Of a stretch of DNA of 64,000 nucleotides, positions 17,570-26,526 are shown in pieces (the stretch's first letter is position 1; each line of letters starts with the position of its first letter). The notes under the pieces were generated by a model. That model saw only the letters and a list, made by a program, of their open reading frames with translations, had not been told where the DNA came from and searched no databases. The position numbers and the translations under genes are program-made. Source of the DNA: Lachnospiraceae bacterium UBA7784 (lineage in GTDB: Bacteria; Bacillota; Clostridia; Lachnospirales; Lachnospiraceae); the NCBI GenBank assembly GCA_002480925.1, contig DLDA01000017.1, positions 5,584-69,583 of the forward strand, given 5' to 3'.

Positions 17570-18511
17570 ATGGGACTTAATGTAATGACTCTGATCGGGG
17601 CACTTCCCGGAGATGTGGCCCAGGGACTGATATGGGGAGTGATGGCTATAGGCGTTTTCATCACGTATAAGATACTTAATTTTCCGGATCTGACAGTTGA
17701 CGGCAGCTTCGCTACAGGCGGAGCTGTGGCCGTGATGCAGATCCTTGGCGGACATTCGGTAGCATCAGCGCTTGTCATGGCGCTTATAGCAGGCCTTATA
17801 GCAGGCCTGTGTACAGGCCTTCTGCATACACTTCTTGGTATACCAGATATCCTTGCGGGGATCCTGATGCAGATAGCGCTTTTTTCCATAAACCTCCATA
17901 TAATGGACGGAGGAGCCAATAAGGCTGTTTCATCGACCCAGTACAAGCTTATAGTTAGTCTTCGTGATGTGAACCAGTCTATCCTTGTAGCACTTATATT
18001 TGTAGCTGTAGTGATAATAGCCTGCTACTGGTTCTTCGGAACAGAGGCCGGCTCGGCAATAAGAGCCACCGGTAACAACCCGGCGATGAGCAGGGCTCAG
18101 GGTATCAATATCAAGGTCTGCAAGGTCGTTGCACTTTCATTATCAAATGGACTTGTGGCCCTCTCAGGAGGACTTTTCGCCCAGTACCAGGGCTTCTCTG
18201 ATATCAATATGGGCAGGGGCTCAATCGTTATCGGGCTTGCAGCAGTCATAATAGGTGATGTGCTTGGAAACGCTATCCTCGGAAAGAAAATGAACTTTGC
18301 GGTAAAGCTGGTCTTTGTCGTCATTGGTTCCATAATCTATTATCTGGTGATAGGAGTCGTTTTATGGCTTCGTATGCCTACAAACGATCTGAAGCTCTTT
18401 ACAGCTATAATCGTTGCGATCTTCCTTGCTATCCCTTATCTTAAGGACAGCATAGGGCATTCCTTTGCTCATGCCAAAAGAATAGGAGGCAGAGAGAATG
18501 ATCGAGCTTAA
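17570..18511 (+). CDS. ABC transporter permease
   Basis: A 313-residue integral membrane protein with about eight to nine hydrophobic segments, of the BPD_transp_2 (branched-chain amino acid/TrpY-like) class. Landmarks include FPDLTVDGSFATGGAV and ATGNNPAMSRAQGIN, the cytoplasmic loop that contacts the ATPase. The start at 17570 is chosen because it follows the previous stop by seven bases; the reading frame opens earlier inside the lipoprotein gene. Its end overlaps the ATPase gene by 14 bases. Confidence 0.88.
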   Translation: MGLNVMTLIGALPGDVAQGLIWGVMAIGVFITYKILNFPDLTVDGSFATGGAVAVMQILGGHSVASALVMALIAGLIAGLCTGLLHTLLGIPDILAGILMQIALFSINLHIMDGGANKAVSSTQYKLIVSLRDVNQSILVALIFVAVVIIACYWFFGTEAGSAIRATGNNPAMSRAQGINIKVCKVVALSLSNGLVALSGGLFAQYQGFSDINMGRGSIVIGLAAVIIGDVLGNAILGKKMNFAVKLVFVVIGSIIYYLVIGVVLWLRMPTNDLKLFTAIIVAIFLAIPYLKDSIGHSFAHAKRIGGRENDRA

Positions 18512-19292
18512 TAATATAAAAAAGACCTTCAATCCCGGTACCATAAATGAAAAGCATGCCTTAAACGGCCTTTCCCTGAAGCTTAACGATGGTGACTTCG
18601 TCACAGTTATCGGAGGAAACGGAGCAGGAAAGTCAACTATGCTAAATGCTCTTGCAGGAGTCTGGCCTATAGATTCCGGCCAGATCATAATAGACGGTGT
18701 GGACGTGACCGGTTATCCTGAGCATAAGAGAGCTCCATTCCTTGGAAGGGTCTTCCAGGATCCTATGACAGGGACGGCTACAGACATGCAGATCGATGAG
18801 AATCTGGCTCTTGCTGCAAGAAGAGGAAAGCATAGAGGCTTAGGCTGGGGTATCACAAAGGCTGAGCGAGAGAAGTACAGACAGCTTCTGTCGAAGTTCA
18901 ATCTGGGACTTGAGGACAGGCTTACAGCAAAGGTCGGGCTCCTTTCCGGAGGACAGAGACAGGCTCTTACCCTTCTGATGGCTACTCTTGTAAAGCCAAA
19001 GGCCCTGCTGCTCGATGAGCATACAGCAGCTCTCGACCCCAAGACTGCGGCAACTGTTCTTGCCGCTACAGACCGTATCGTAAGCGAGAACAAGCTGACT
19101 ACCATAATGGTCACTCACAATATGCGAGATGCCATAGCTCACGGTAACAGACTTGTGATGCTAAATGACGGAAAGGTGATGCTTGACATCAAGGGAGAGG
19201 AGAAAAAGCATCTTACGGTCGAGGATCTCCTTCATAAGTTCGAAGAAGCCAGTGGCGAGGAGTTCGCTAACGACCAGGCAATACTTTCATAA
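18498..19292 (+). CDS. ABC transporter ATP-binding protein
   Basis: The 264-residue nucleotide-binding subunit of the preceding transporter. Walker A is GGNGAGKST (about residues 37-45), the signature LLSGGQRQAL, Walker B ALLLDEHTAAL, and the switch His MVTHNM. It overlaps the permease gene and is followed after six bases by a glycosyltransferase gene, so transcription probably continues. Confidence 0.95.
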   Translation: MIELNNIKKTFNPGTINEKHALNGLSLKLNDGDFVTVIGGNGAGKSTMLNALAGVWPIDSGQIIIDGVDVTGYPEHKRAPFLGRVFQDPMTGTATDMQIDENLALAARRGKHRGLGWGITKAEREKYRQLLSKFNLGLEDRLTAKVGLLSGGQRQALTLLMATLVKPKALLLDEHTAALDPKTAATVLAATDRIVSENKLTTIMVTHNMRDAIAHGNRLVMLNDGKVMLDIKGEEKKHLTVEDLLHKFEEASGEEFANDQAILS

Positions 19293-19298
19293 GAATTC

Positions 19299-20447
19299 AT
19301 GTATAATATCATTTTTTTCAAGGGCATCCTTGAAACAATGGATTATTTCACAGACAAATGCACCGAGGCGCTTAGCTTACTTGGAGCAGATACCTATATC
19401 ATAGACGCCGGAGATCCTTCCACCTATAACGGGGAGGATTTCCGGCGTTTCATGGAAAGAGAGAATAAGGCGGTTTTCCTCTGGAATCAGATCGGGCTTA
19501 ACATGACAGTCGATGGGAACAATCTCTGGGAGAAATACGGGGTGCCCATATATGATTCCATACAGGATCATCCGAGGAATTTTCCTGATACTCTTACAAG
19601 TCCTCCCGGAGATTTCCATGCTCTTGTACTCGATAATAACCATGCGGCCTTCATAAGGGAGTTTTATCCAGCTATAAGGGATATACGTTTTTTCCCTAAC
19701 GGCGGGGCCTGCGAGGGTCAGATGATACCCTATGATAAAAGAAGTATTCCGGTTCTTTACTGTGGCTCTGTGCAGAAGGCTGTAAGCGGTTTCCCTATGC
19801 TCTCCATTTTTGCAGATCAGGGAAAAATGTATTACAATCAGACCATTGGCCTTATGATTTCTGACCCGTCTCTTACCACAGAGCAGGCAGTAAGCAGGGT
19901 GATAGATGGATGTGGCTTTTCTCCTGACGAGTACCACAGGCTCTTTTTTGCCACATCTGTACAGATAGATATGTATGTCAGACGGTATTTCAAGCTCAGC
20001 TTTATGCATGCGCTTGAGAAAAAACGGATTCCTGTTGCTGTTTACGGTGACCACTGGGATGATGGATTTTCTGAGCCAATATCTATACATACAAGGATAA
20101 GCTCAAGGCGATGCAATGAGCTTGCCTCTGATGCCAGGATCTCGCTTAATTTCATGCCCTGGTACAAGGACGGATCGAGCGAGAGAGTCTTTAACAATAT
20201 GCTTGGAGGCTCCCTCTGCATTAGCGACAGGAGCAGATACCTAAGCGACCATTACAGGGATGGAGAGGATATAGTTTTCTTTGATTTGAAGGACCCGGAT
20301 GGCTTTGCAGACAAGGTTTCCTATTACCTGTCTGATATGGATAAGGCAGCGGAGATCGCTGCAAATGGAGCAAGGAAAGCAGCAGAAAATGACAGCTGGT
20401 ACTGTCGTATGAAGACCTTTCTTTCGTTTCTAGAGGAAGAAAAATGA
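19299..20447 (+). CDS. CgeB-like family 1 glycosyltransferase
   Basis: A 382-residue protein whose C-terminal third (about 280-380) carries the pattern of CgeB/Glyco_trans_1_2 proteins: ISLNFMPWYKDGSSERVFN, then NMLGGSLCISD, then GEDIVFF. The N-terminal half has no clear family match by eye. It probably transfers a sugar to an unknown acceptor. No signal peptide is seen. There is no evident ribosome site, suggesting coupling to the upstream ATPase. It overlaps the tetrapyrrole fusion gene by four bases (ATGA). Confidence 0.7.
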   Translation: MYNIIFFKGILETMDYFTDKCTEALSLLGADTYIIDAGDPSTYNGEDFRRFMERENKAVFLWNQIGLNMTVDGNNLWEKYGVPIYDSIQDHPRNFPDTLTSPPGDFHALVLDNNHAAFIREFYPAIRDIRFFPNGGACEGQMIPYDKRSIPVLYCGSVQKAVSGFPMLSIFADQGKMYYNQTIGLMISDPSLTTEQAVSRVIDGCGFSPDEYHRLFFATSVQIDMYVRRYFKLSFMHALEKKRIPVAVYGDHWDDGFSEPISIHTRISSRRCNELASDARISLNFMPWYKDGSSERVFNNMLGGSLCISDRSRYLSDHYRDGEDIVFFDLKDPDGFADKVSYYLSDMDKAAEIAANGARKAAENDSWYCRMKTFLSFLEEEK

Positions 20448-23296
20448 CTTATTTTCCTTTTTATATAAATATTGATGATAAAAGATTCCTTATAGTCGGA
20501 GGCGGCAGGATAGCCGGAGAAAAGCTTTCAAGACTTAAGCAGTTTACAGGAAATATAACTATAGTTGCAGAGGAGTTTTCCTTTGACACAGCAGGCATCG
20601 ATATCAGGAAAAAACCCTTTGCGGCAGCAGATCTTGACGGCTTTGATTACTGTATCGCCGCAACAGATGACTGTAAGCTGAACAGATCTATCGGGTCTCT
20701 TTGCCGTGAGAGGGGCATACTTGTAAATACAGTAGATGACGAGTCATACTGTGATTTTATTTTTCCTTCTATAATAAAGGAGGGAGATCTGACCGTTTCT
20801 GTCTCGACAAACGGCTCATCTCCGGCAATGGCAGCTCTTCTTAAGAAAAGGATAAGGGAGATCCTGCCGGATAATATAGATCAGGTGGCCAGAGAAATGA
20901 AAGCTGCCCGCTCTGTTATAAGGAAAAGTGTTCCTGATCAGGATGACAGGAAGGCTGTATACAAGCAGATGCTTAAGACCTGTCTTGACGGAGGAAGGCC
21001 GGATATTTATTTTCCCCACAGGATAGTCATTGCTACACGCGGATCGAAGCTGGCCCTGGCTCAGGCAGAAATAGTGAAAAAAAAGCTGGCATGTCTTGGA
21101 ATGGAGAGTGAGCTTAGGATCATAAGGACCCAGGGAGATAAGGAACAGAAAAAATCGCTGGCTAAGATCGGGGGCCGGGGAGTCTTCGTAAAGGAAATAG
21201 AAAGGGCCCTGCTTTCGGGAGAGGCAGATATAGCTGTACATAGTGGAAAGGATCTGCCTTTCGAGCTTGCAGCTGGTCTTACCATAGCAGCTACTCCTGA
21301 GGCGGAAAGCGACAGGGACGTAATGCTTTCTGTGACAGATGATCCGGTAAGGATAGGGACAGGCTCACTTCGCCGGATAATGCAGCTTAAAGCTGTTTTT
21401 CCTAAGGCAGAATTCATACCGATCAGAGGAAATGTCGACACCAGGCTTGAAAAGCTGAGATCAGGTCAGGTCGATGCCATTGTGCTTGCGCGTGCAGGGC
21501 TTAACCGGCTTTCTATAGATACCGGAGATCTTATAGTAAGGGAATTTACTGACAGAGAGTGTATACCGGCAGCCACTCAGGGAATAATAGCTGTCGAATG
21601 CAGGAGGGACAGGAGAGACCTTCTGAATCTTCTCTCACTTATAGACGACAGTAAGGTCCACAGGAGATTCAACGGAGAGAGAGCCTGTGTCAGGGCACTT
21701 GGGGCAGACTGTACCTTTGCAGCTGCCGCCAGATACTATCAGAGCGGCGATAAGGACCTGCCTTTACATGAGACACTTCGAGAGGGAGAGTATCTGATGC
21801 CTGTTATGTATCAGGGAATGAGCCATATATTTAAGGGAGATGTTTACAGCTTTGACAGAGACATGTCTTTTGAAACGGTAAGAAGGATATTCCATACAGG
21901 AGCCCAGAGGAAGCGGGGGAAGGTATATATTGCCGGAGCCGGGCCTGACTATGAGCTTCTTACCCTAAGGACAAGACAGCTGATAGGAAGCTGTGATGAC
22001 ATAGTCTATGATGATCTTATAGACCCATCTGTACTTTCTCTGGCAAGGCCAGATGCGGCCTTTCATCCGGTAGGGAAAAGGCTTGGCTCCCATAAGGCCT
22101 CGCAGCAGCAGATAAATGATTTCCTTGTGACACTTGCTGTATCAGGAAGACAGGTGCTGCGTCTTAAGGGCGGAGATCCGTTTGTATTCGGTCGGGGCGC
22201 TGAGGAGGCACAGGCGCTTGGGGGAGCAGGCATAGAATATGAGCTGGTGCCAGGCATCACATCCGCAGTCGCTGTGCCTGAGCATTTCGGGATACCAGTC
22301 ACAAGTCGGGGAGTTGCGAGTGGCTTTATCGTAGAGACAGGACATGCGGCAGAACTTCACAGGGATTGCCTGTCAAGGGTATATCTGATGGGTATCACAA
22401 GGCTTGCCCAGATAGTAGATGAGCTGACAAGCGAGGGCTTTCCTGCTGATACTCCGGTTGCAGTGATGAGCAGGGGCTTTAGGAGAGATGAGACTATAAT
22501 AAGAGGAAGGCTTTCTGATATTGTAGAAAAGGCAGCAGACGCGCCGATGCCAGGTATAATATTTGTCGGTGAGGGTGCCGGGTTTTCTCTTTCCGCCCAC
22601 AAAAGAGAGTCAGTTACGGTGACAGGTACAAGAAGCTTCGTAGCAAGGGCTGAAAGGATACTTACAGACAGAGGTTTCAGGGTAAAGCCTCTGCCGCATC
22701 TCATCACCGAAACAAACGGTGAGGACCTTCCTGACAGCTTTGAGACGGGAAGCATTCTTGTATTTACATCTGCCAACGGAGTGGACAGCTTCTTTAAGGC
22801 ATATGGTAAGGATCTTAGGACTCTTGCATCTCTAAGGTTTGCTGTGATAGGGCCGGGCACTGGAGATGAGCTTCGCAAAAGAGGCTTCTCCTATGACTAT
22901 ATGCCAGAGAACTATACCAGCGAGGCCCTGGCAGAGCTGCTTATAGAAAAGACAGGAGATGAGAGAATATATCTTCTCAGGGCAGACAATGCCTCTGATA
23001 CTCTGCCAGCCCTTCTTGACTCAGCGCATAAAAAGGTAGAAAATATATGCGTATACAGGACAACTGTGGATCAGAGGCTTATCGCCTCATATGACCCTGA
23101 TACGGATTATATACTGTTCGGGTCTGCTAACGGGGTTCGCTCATACATTGAGGCAGGAGGAAAAACCAGTAACACCAGAGTGGTCTGCATAGGAGAGCTG
23201 ACGGCAAGGGCATATGGAAAAAAATGCATTGTAGCCAAAAGGCCGGATCTATACAGCCTGGCAGATGAATTGGAGGCAGCTGTAAGAAATGAGTAG
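20444..23296 (+). CDS. Four-domain tetrapyrrole enzyme: precorrin-2 dehydrogenase, HemC, uroporphyrinogen-III methyltransferase, HemD
   Basis: A 950-residue fusion that can carry porphobilinogen to sirohydrochlorin. Residues 1-~190 resemble CysG-B/Met8p (FLIVGGGRIAGEKLSRL; CDFIFPSI). Residues ~193-485 are porphobilinogen deaminase, with Asp270 (HSGKDLP) and the cofactor Cys423 in LGADC. Residues ~492-718 are SUMT (LRLKGGDPFVFGRG; VPGITSA; VETGH). Residues ~723-950 are uroporphyrinogen-III synthase (VFTSANGV; YLLRADNA). The SUMT N-terminal loop reads GAGPDYELLT, one residue shorter than the usual GAGPGDPELLT. Translationally coupled at both ends. Confidence 0.92.
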   Translation: MTYFPFYINIDDKRFLIVGGGRIAGEKLSRLKQFTGNITIVAEEFSFDTAGIDIRKKPFAAADLDGFDYCIAATDDCKLNRSIGSLCRERGILVNTVDDESYCDFIFPSIIKEGDLTVSVSTNGSSPAMAALLKKRIREILPDNIDQVAREMKAARSVIRKSVPDQDDRKAVYKQMLKTCLDGGRPDIYFPHRIVIATRGSKLALAQAEIVKKKLACLGMESELRIIRTQGDKEQKKSLAKIGGRGVFVKEIERALLSGEADIAVHSGKDLPFELAAGLTIAATPEAESDRDVMLSVTDDPVRIGTGSLRRIMQLKAVFPKAEFIPIRGNVDTRLEKLRSGQVDAIVLARAGLNRLSIDTGDLIVREFTDRECIPAATQGIIAVECRRDRRDLLNLLSLIDDSKVHRRFNGERACVRALGADCTFAAAARYYQSGDKDLPLHETLREGEYLMPVMYQGMSHIFKGDVYSFDRDMSFETVRRIFHTGAQRKRGKVYIAGAGPDYELLTLRTRQLIGSCDDIVYDDLIDPSVLSLARPDAAFHPVGKRLGSHKASQQQINDFLVTLAVSGRQVLRLKGGDPFVFGRGAEEAQALGGAGIEYELVPGITSAVAVPEHFGIPVTSRGVASGFIVETGHAAELHRDCLSRVYLMGITRLAQIVDELTSEGFPADTPVAVMSRGFRRDETIIRGRLSDIVEKAADAPMPGIIFVGEGAGFSLSAHKRESVTVTGTRSFVARAERILTDRGFRVKPLPHLITETNGEDLPDSFETGSILVFTSANGVDSFFKAYGKDLRTLASLRFAVIGPGTGDELRKRGFSYDYMPENYTSEALAELLIEKTGDERIYLLRADNASDTLPALLDSAHKKVENICVYRTTVDQRLIASYDPDTDYILFGSANGVRSYIEAGGKTSNTRVVCIGELTARAYGKKCIVAKRPDLYSLADELEAAVRNE

Positions 23297-24263
23297 TTTT
23301 AGAAGATTCAGAAGGCTTCGGCAGAATGAGGCCATCAGGAGCTTTGTAAGAGAAAATGAGCTTCATGCGTCGGATTTTATCTATCCGGTGTTTGCTGTGG
23401 CCGGGAAAAACATGAAGGTGCCGGTAAAGTCAATGCCAGGCATCTGTCAGTATTCGCTAGACAGGATCGACGAGGAAATAGACAGGGTAGTAGCAGCAGG
23501 GATACCGGCTATCCTTATTTTTGGCATCCCTGATCATAAGGATGATGTAGCAAGCGGAGCCTATGATCATCACGGAGTGACCCAGGAGGCCATAAGACAT
23601 ATTAAGGAGAGGTATCCTGACCTTATAATAATAGCAGACGTCTGCCTTTGTGAATATACCTCGACAGGACACTGCGGAATGGTTGATAAGAAGGGATATG
23701 TGATGAATGACGAGACCCTGCCTCTTCTTACAAAGACAGCAGTAAGCATGGCAGAGGCCGGAGCAGACATAGTGGCTCCATCAGACATGATGGATGGAAG
23801 AGTGGCAGCCATAAGGGAGGGACTTGATAAGGCAGGATTTATGCTCACACCTATCCTTTCCTACAGTGCCAAATTCGCAAGCGCCTATTACGGACCCTTC
23901 AGGGATGCTGCAGAGTCAGCTCCGAAATTCGGCGACAGGAAGTCATATCAGATGGATCCGGCAAACAGCAGGGAGGCAATGAGAGAGATAGAGGATGATC
24001 TGGAGGAGGGAGCCGATATGATCATTGTAAAGCCTGCTATGGCTTATCTCGATATCATGAAGGAAGCCAGACGCAGATTCGAGGTACCTCTTATCGCCTA
24101 TAATGTGAGCGGAGAGTATGCAATGATAAAGGCAGCAGCACAGAATGGCTGGATCGATGAGAAACGGATCACTCTGGAGACGCTTACAGGAATGAAGAGA
24201 GCTGGGGCTGACAGGATAATCACCTATCATGCTATAGAAGCCGCAGGATGGCTTTGTGAATAA
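23289..24263 (+). CDS. hemB: Delta-aminolevulinic acid dehydratase (porphobilinogen synthase)
   Basis: Condenses two 5-aminolevulinate molecules to porphobilinogen. It is 324 residues, full length. The active-site lysines are in SYSAKFASAYYGPFRDA and IIVKPAMAYLDI. The metal-binding segment is CLCEYTSTGHCG, with the cysteines of zinc-type enzymes. It overlaps the fusion gene by eight bases and hemA by one base. Confidence 0.97.
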   Translation: MSSFRRFRRLRQNEAIRSFVRENELHASDFIYPVFAVAGKNMKVPVKSMPGICQYSLDRIDEEIDRVVAAGIPAILIFGIPDHKDDVASGAYDHHGVTQEAIRHIKERYPDLIIIADVCLCEYTSTGHCGMVDKKGYVMNDETLPLLTKTAVSMAEAGADIVAPSDMMDGRVAAIREGLDKAGFMLTPILSYSAKFASAYYGPFRDAAESAPKFGDRKSYQMDPANSREAMREIEDDLEEGADMIIVKPAMAYLDIMKEARRRFEVPLIAYNVSGEYAMIKAAAQNGWIDEKRITLETLTGMKRAGADRIITYHAIEAAGWLCE

Positions 24264-25366
24264 TGTTTGCTATATCTATAAACAACAGGACAGCTGATGA
24301 AAGGCTAAGAGGTGCCCTTACGGTAGCAGACGGGCAGCTTGATTACATGCTTGGCAGGATAAGTGACAGGAACCATGATGCTGTGGTCATCTGCACCTGT
24401 AATCGTACTGAGATCTATGGAGAGCTTGGGACAGAAAAGGCTATAAATGCGCTTTCAGCTGTTAGCGGAGTAGATCCCTCTCTCATCAGGGAGCACTGCC
24501 TGGTTTTTACAGGTGAGGCAGCCATAGGACATCTGTTCAATGTTGCAGCAGGACTTGATTCAATGGTGATAGGAGAGGATCAGATCTTAGGACAGGTAAA
24601 GGATGCAGCAAAACGGGCTAGAGCAGCCGGTTGCTATGGTAACTCATTCCCACAGATATTTCAGGCAGCCTTTGCAGCAGCAAAAAAGGTAAAGACCGAT
24701 ACCCTGCTGTCAAAGACTTCTGTTTCTATAGCGACCCTGGCTGCCTCCTGCTGTCACAGGTTTTCTGATCATAAAAAGAAGATCCTTATGATAGGGGCCG
24801 GAGGCGATATAGGAAGCTCGCTCAGAAAGGACCTGCTTTCCTACGGCGACTGCCAGATCACGGCTACTGTTCACAGGAACCGCTTCAGTGACAGAGGTAT
24901 AAGACTTATCGACTATCATGACAGATATCAGGGGATAGAGAATTACGATATTATCATTTCCGCTACCAAAAGTCCTCACTATACAGTGATAAGGACCAGA
25001 CTTCCAGACCAGATGACCGATAAGAGCAGGCTTTTTATCGATCTGTCGGTTCCATCTGATATAGATCCTGCAGTAAGCGGTATAAAGGGGGCAAGACTTG
25101 TCACTATAGATGATTTCAGGCAGCTTGCCAGGGAAAACAATGACAGGAAAGCCACCGCTGTAGAAAAGGCGGAAATGATAATAAAGGAAGAAAAGGAGGC
25201 TCTGTTAAAGGAGATTAGTATCAAGCAGATAATTCCGGATCTGGACAAATATTCCAACAGATATGGCCAAGGCTTCAGGAAATTCCTGTTTGATTACAAG
25301 AAAAAGGCAGATGCCGATGATTTCGCGAAGTTTATCAGTACAGCTCTTTCTATGATAGAGCATTAA
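24263..25366 (+). CDS. hemA: Glutamyl-tRNA reductase
   Basis: Reduces glutamyl-tRNA to glutamate-1-semialdehyde, the first committed step of the C5 tetrapyrrole pathway. The catalytic Cys is in ICTCNRTEIYG; HLFNVAAGLDSMVIGEDQILGQVKDA is the family signature; an NADPH fold follows near residue 175 (ILMIGAGGDIG). At 367 residues it is somewhat shorter than the usual ~420, mainly at the C-terminal dimerisation region. The start overlaps the hemB stop (TAATG). Confidence 0.95.
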   Translation: MFAISINNRTADERLRGALTVADGQLDYMLGRISDRNHDAVVICTCNRTEIYGELGTEKAINALSAVSGVDPSLIREHCLVFTGEAAIGHLFNVAAGLDSMVIGEDQILGQVKDAAKRARAAGCYGNSFPQIFQAAFAAAKKVKTDTLLSKTSVSIATLAASCCHRFSDHKKKILMIGAGGDIGSSLRKDLLSYGDCQITATVHRNRFSDRGIRLIDYHDRYQGIENYDIIISATKSPHYTVIRTRLPDQMTDKSRLFIDLSVPSDIDPAVSGIKGARLVTIDDFRQLARENNDRKATAVEKAEMIIKEEKEALLKEISIKQIIPDLDKYSNRYGQGFRKFLFDYKKKADADDFAKFISTALSMIEH

Positions 25367-25376
25367 GGAAATTGAG

Positions 25377-26516
25377 ATGGCGACAAGTGTTTTTGTGATG
25401 GCCCACAGGCCATATGACAAGCCCGATGATCCTGCATACAGGACCCTGTTCGTCGGTGCAGCCGGTAAGGAAGACATAGAAAAAGGCTGCCTTAGGGATG
25501 ACAGGGGAGAGGATAATATTTCTGACTTGAATCCCTATTTTTCTGAGCTGACAGGGATCTACTGGCTTTTTAAGAATTATAAGGGTCAGGAAAATATAGG
25601 GGCCTGTCATTACAGGAGGTACTTCTGCGACAGAGCCTTAAGGGTGCTTTCGGGAGAGAGACTTGACCAGCTGCTTGATGAATATGATCTTATCACCTCA
25701 AAGAATATAAGGACAGAGATCAGCTACCGGGACAGCTATGCCAGGGCACATAATGTGGCCGATCTTGACGCTGTCGGAGAAACGATAGCGAGACTATATC
25801 CTGATTACAGCAGGGCCTTTGAAGAGGTGATGAACGGAAGGGACCAGTATTTCGGCAATCTTTTCTGTATGCCAAGGCCTCTTTTTGACGAATACTGTCA
25901 GTGGATGTTTACGATCCTGCTTGAAACCATGCCTGCCATAGATATGACTGGCTACAATGCTTATCAGCAGAGGGTTTATGGCTTTCTTACAGAAAACCTA
26001 CCTATGGTCTTCATAAGGGCAAGGGGGCTTAAGAACTATGAGAGCAATATAGTCTGCACCGGGGAAAAGACTGAGACAAGGGAGGTCCTTCTTGCTGTCA
26101 GGGAGCTTCTCTTAGAAAAAAGAACCGCTAAGGCAAAGAGCATGCTTCAGGAGATCCTGAAGGAGAGACCGGAGGTGGCATTGCCTACGTCTGATCCCCG
26201 CGCAAGCCTTGAGCTTACCAAGCAGATCCTTTTCATAAAGGACCACCAGGAGCAGACCGGGGCAGACAGCTATTTCGCAAGGGAAAATGATCTGAAAGCC
26301 CTGATAGATCACTATAAGGAATGCTATCTGGCTCTGTCACATCTCTCAGATCATGAGGAAGTAGGAGCTGATCTGACAAAAAGGCTTATTGATGACGGAT
26401 TTGATCTCTTCGAGGCAAATGTGATACTTTCAAATGATCCGTCTGAGAGATTCGGGAGAGAGAAGCTTGATCCATCGAATATAATAAAAGGGATCGGAGC
26501 TATATGCAGGAAATGA
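25377..26516 (+). CDS. DUF4422 glycosyltransferase-like protein
   Basis: A 379-residue protein. Residues ~1-230 match the DUF4422 family found in capsule and exopolysaccharide loci: the N-terminal VFVMAHRPYDKP, NPYFSELTGIYWLFKN, and IGACHYRRYF. Residues ~230-379 are helical, of unrecognised type. DUF4422 is regarded as glycosyltransferase-like. Its place between hemA and hemL, with gaps of about ten bases on each side, is unusual. AAGGAAATTGAG precedes the ATG. Confidence 0.75.
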   Translation: MATSVFVMAHRPYDKPDDPAYRTLFVGAAGKEDIEKGCLRDDRGEDNISDLNPYFSELTGIYWLFKNYKGQENIGACHYRRYFCDRALRVLSGERLDQLLDEYDLITSKNIRTEISYRDSYARAHNVADLDAVGETIARLYPDYSRAFEEVMNGRDQYFGNLFCMPRPLFDEYCQWMFTILLETMPAIDMTGYNAYQQRVYGFLTENLPMVFIRARGLKNYESNIVCTGEKTETREVLLAVRELLLEKRTAKAKSMLQEILKERPEVALPTSDPRASLELTKQILFIKDHQEQTGADSYFARENDLKALIDHYKECYLALSHLSDHEEVGADLTKRLIDDGFDLFEANVILSNDPSERFGREKLDPSNIIKGIGAICRK

Positions 26517-26526
26517 GGTTATTATA

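Noticed and set aside
17350-17946. 198-codon minus-strand frame
   Set aside because: It is antisense to the transporter lipoprotein and permease genes, which have clear motifs.
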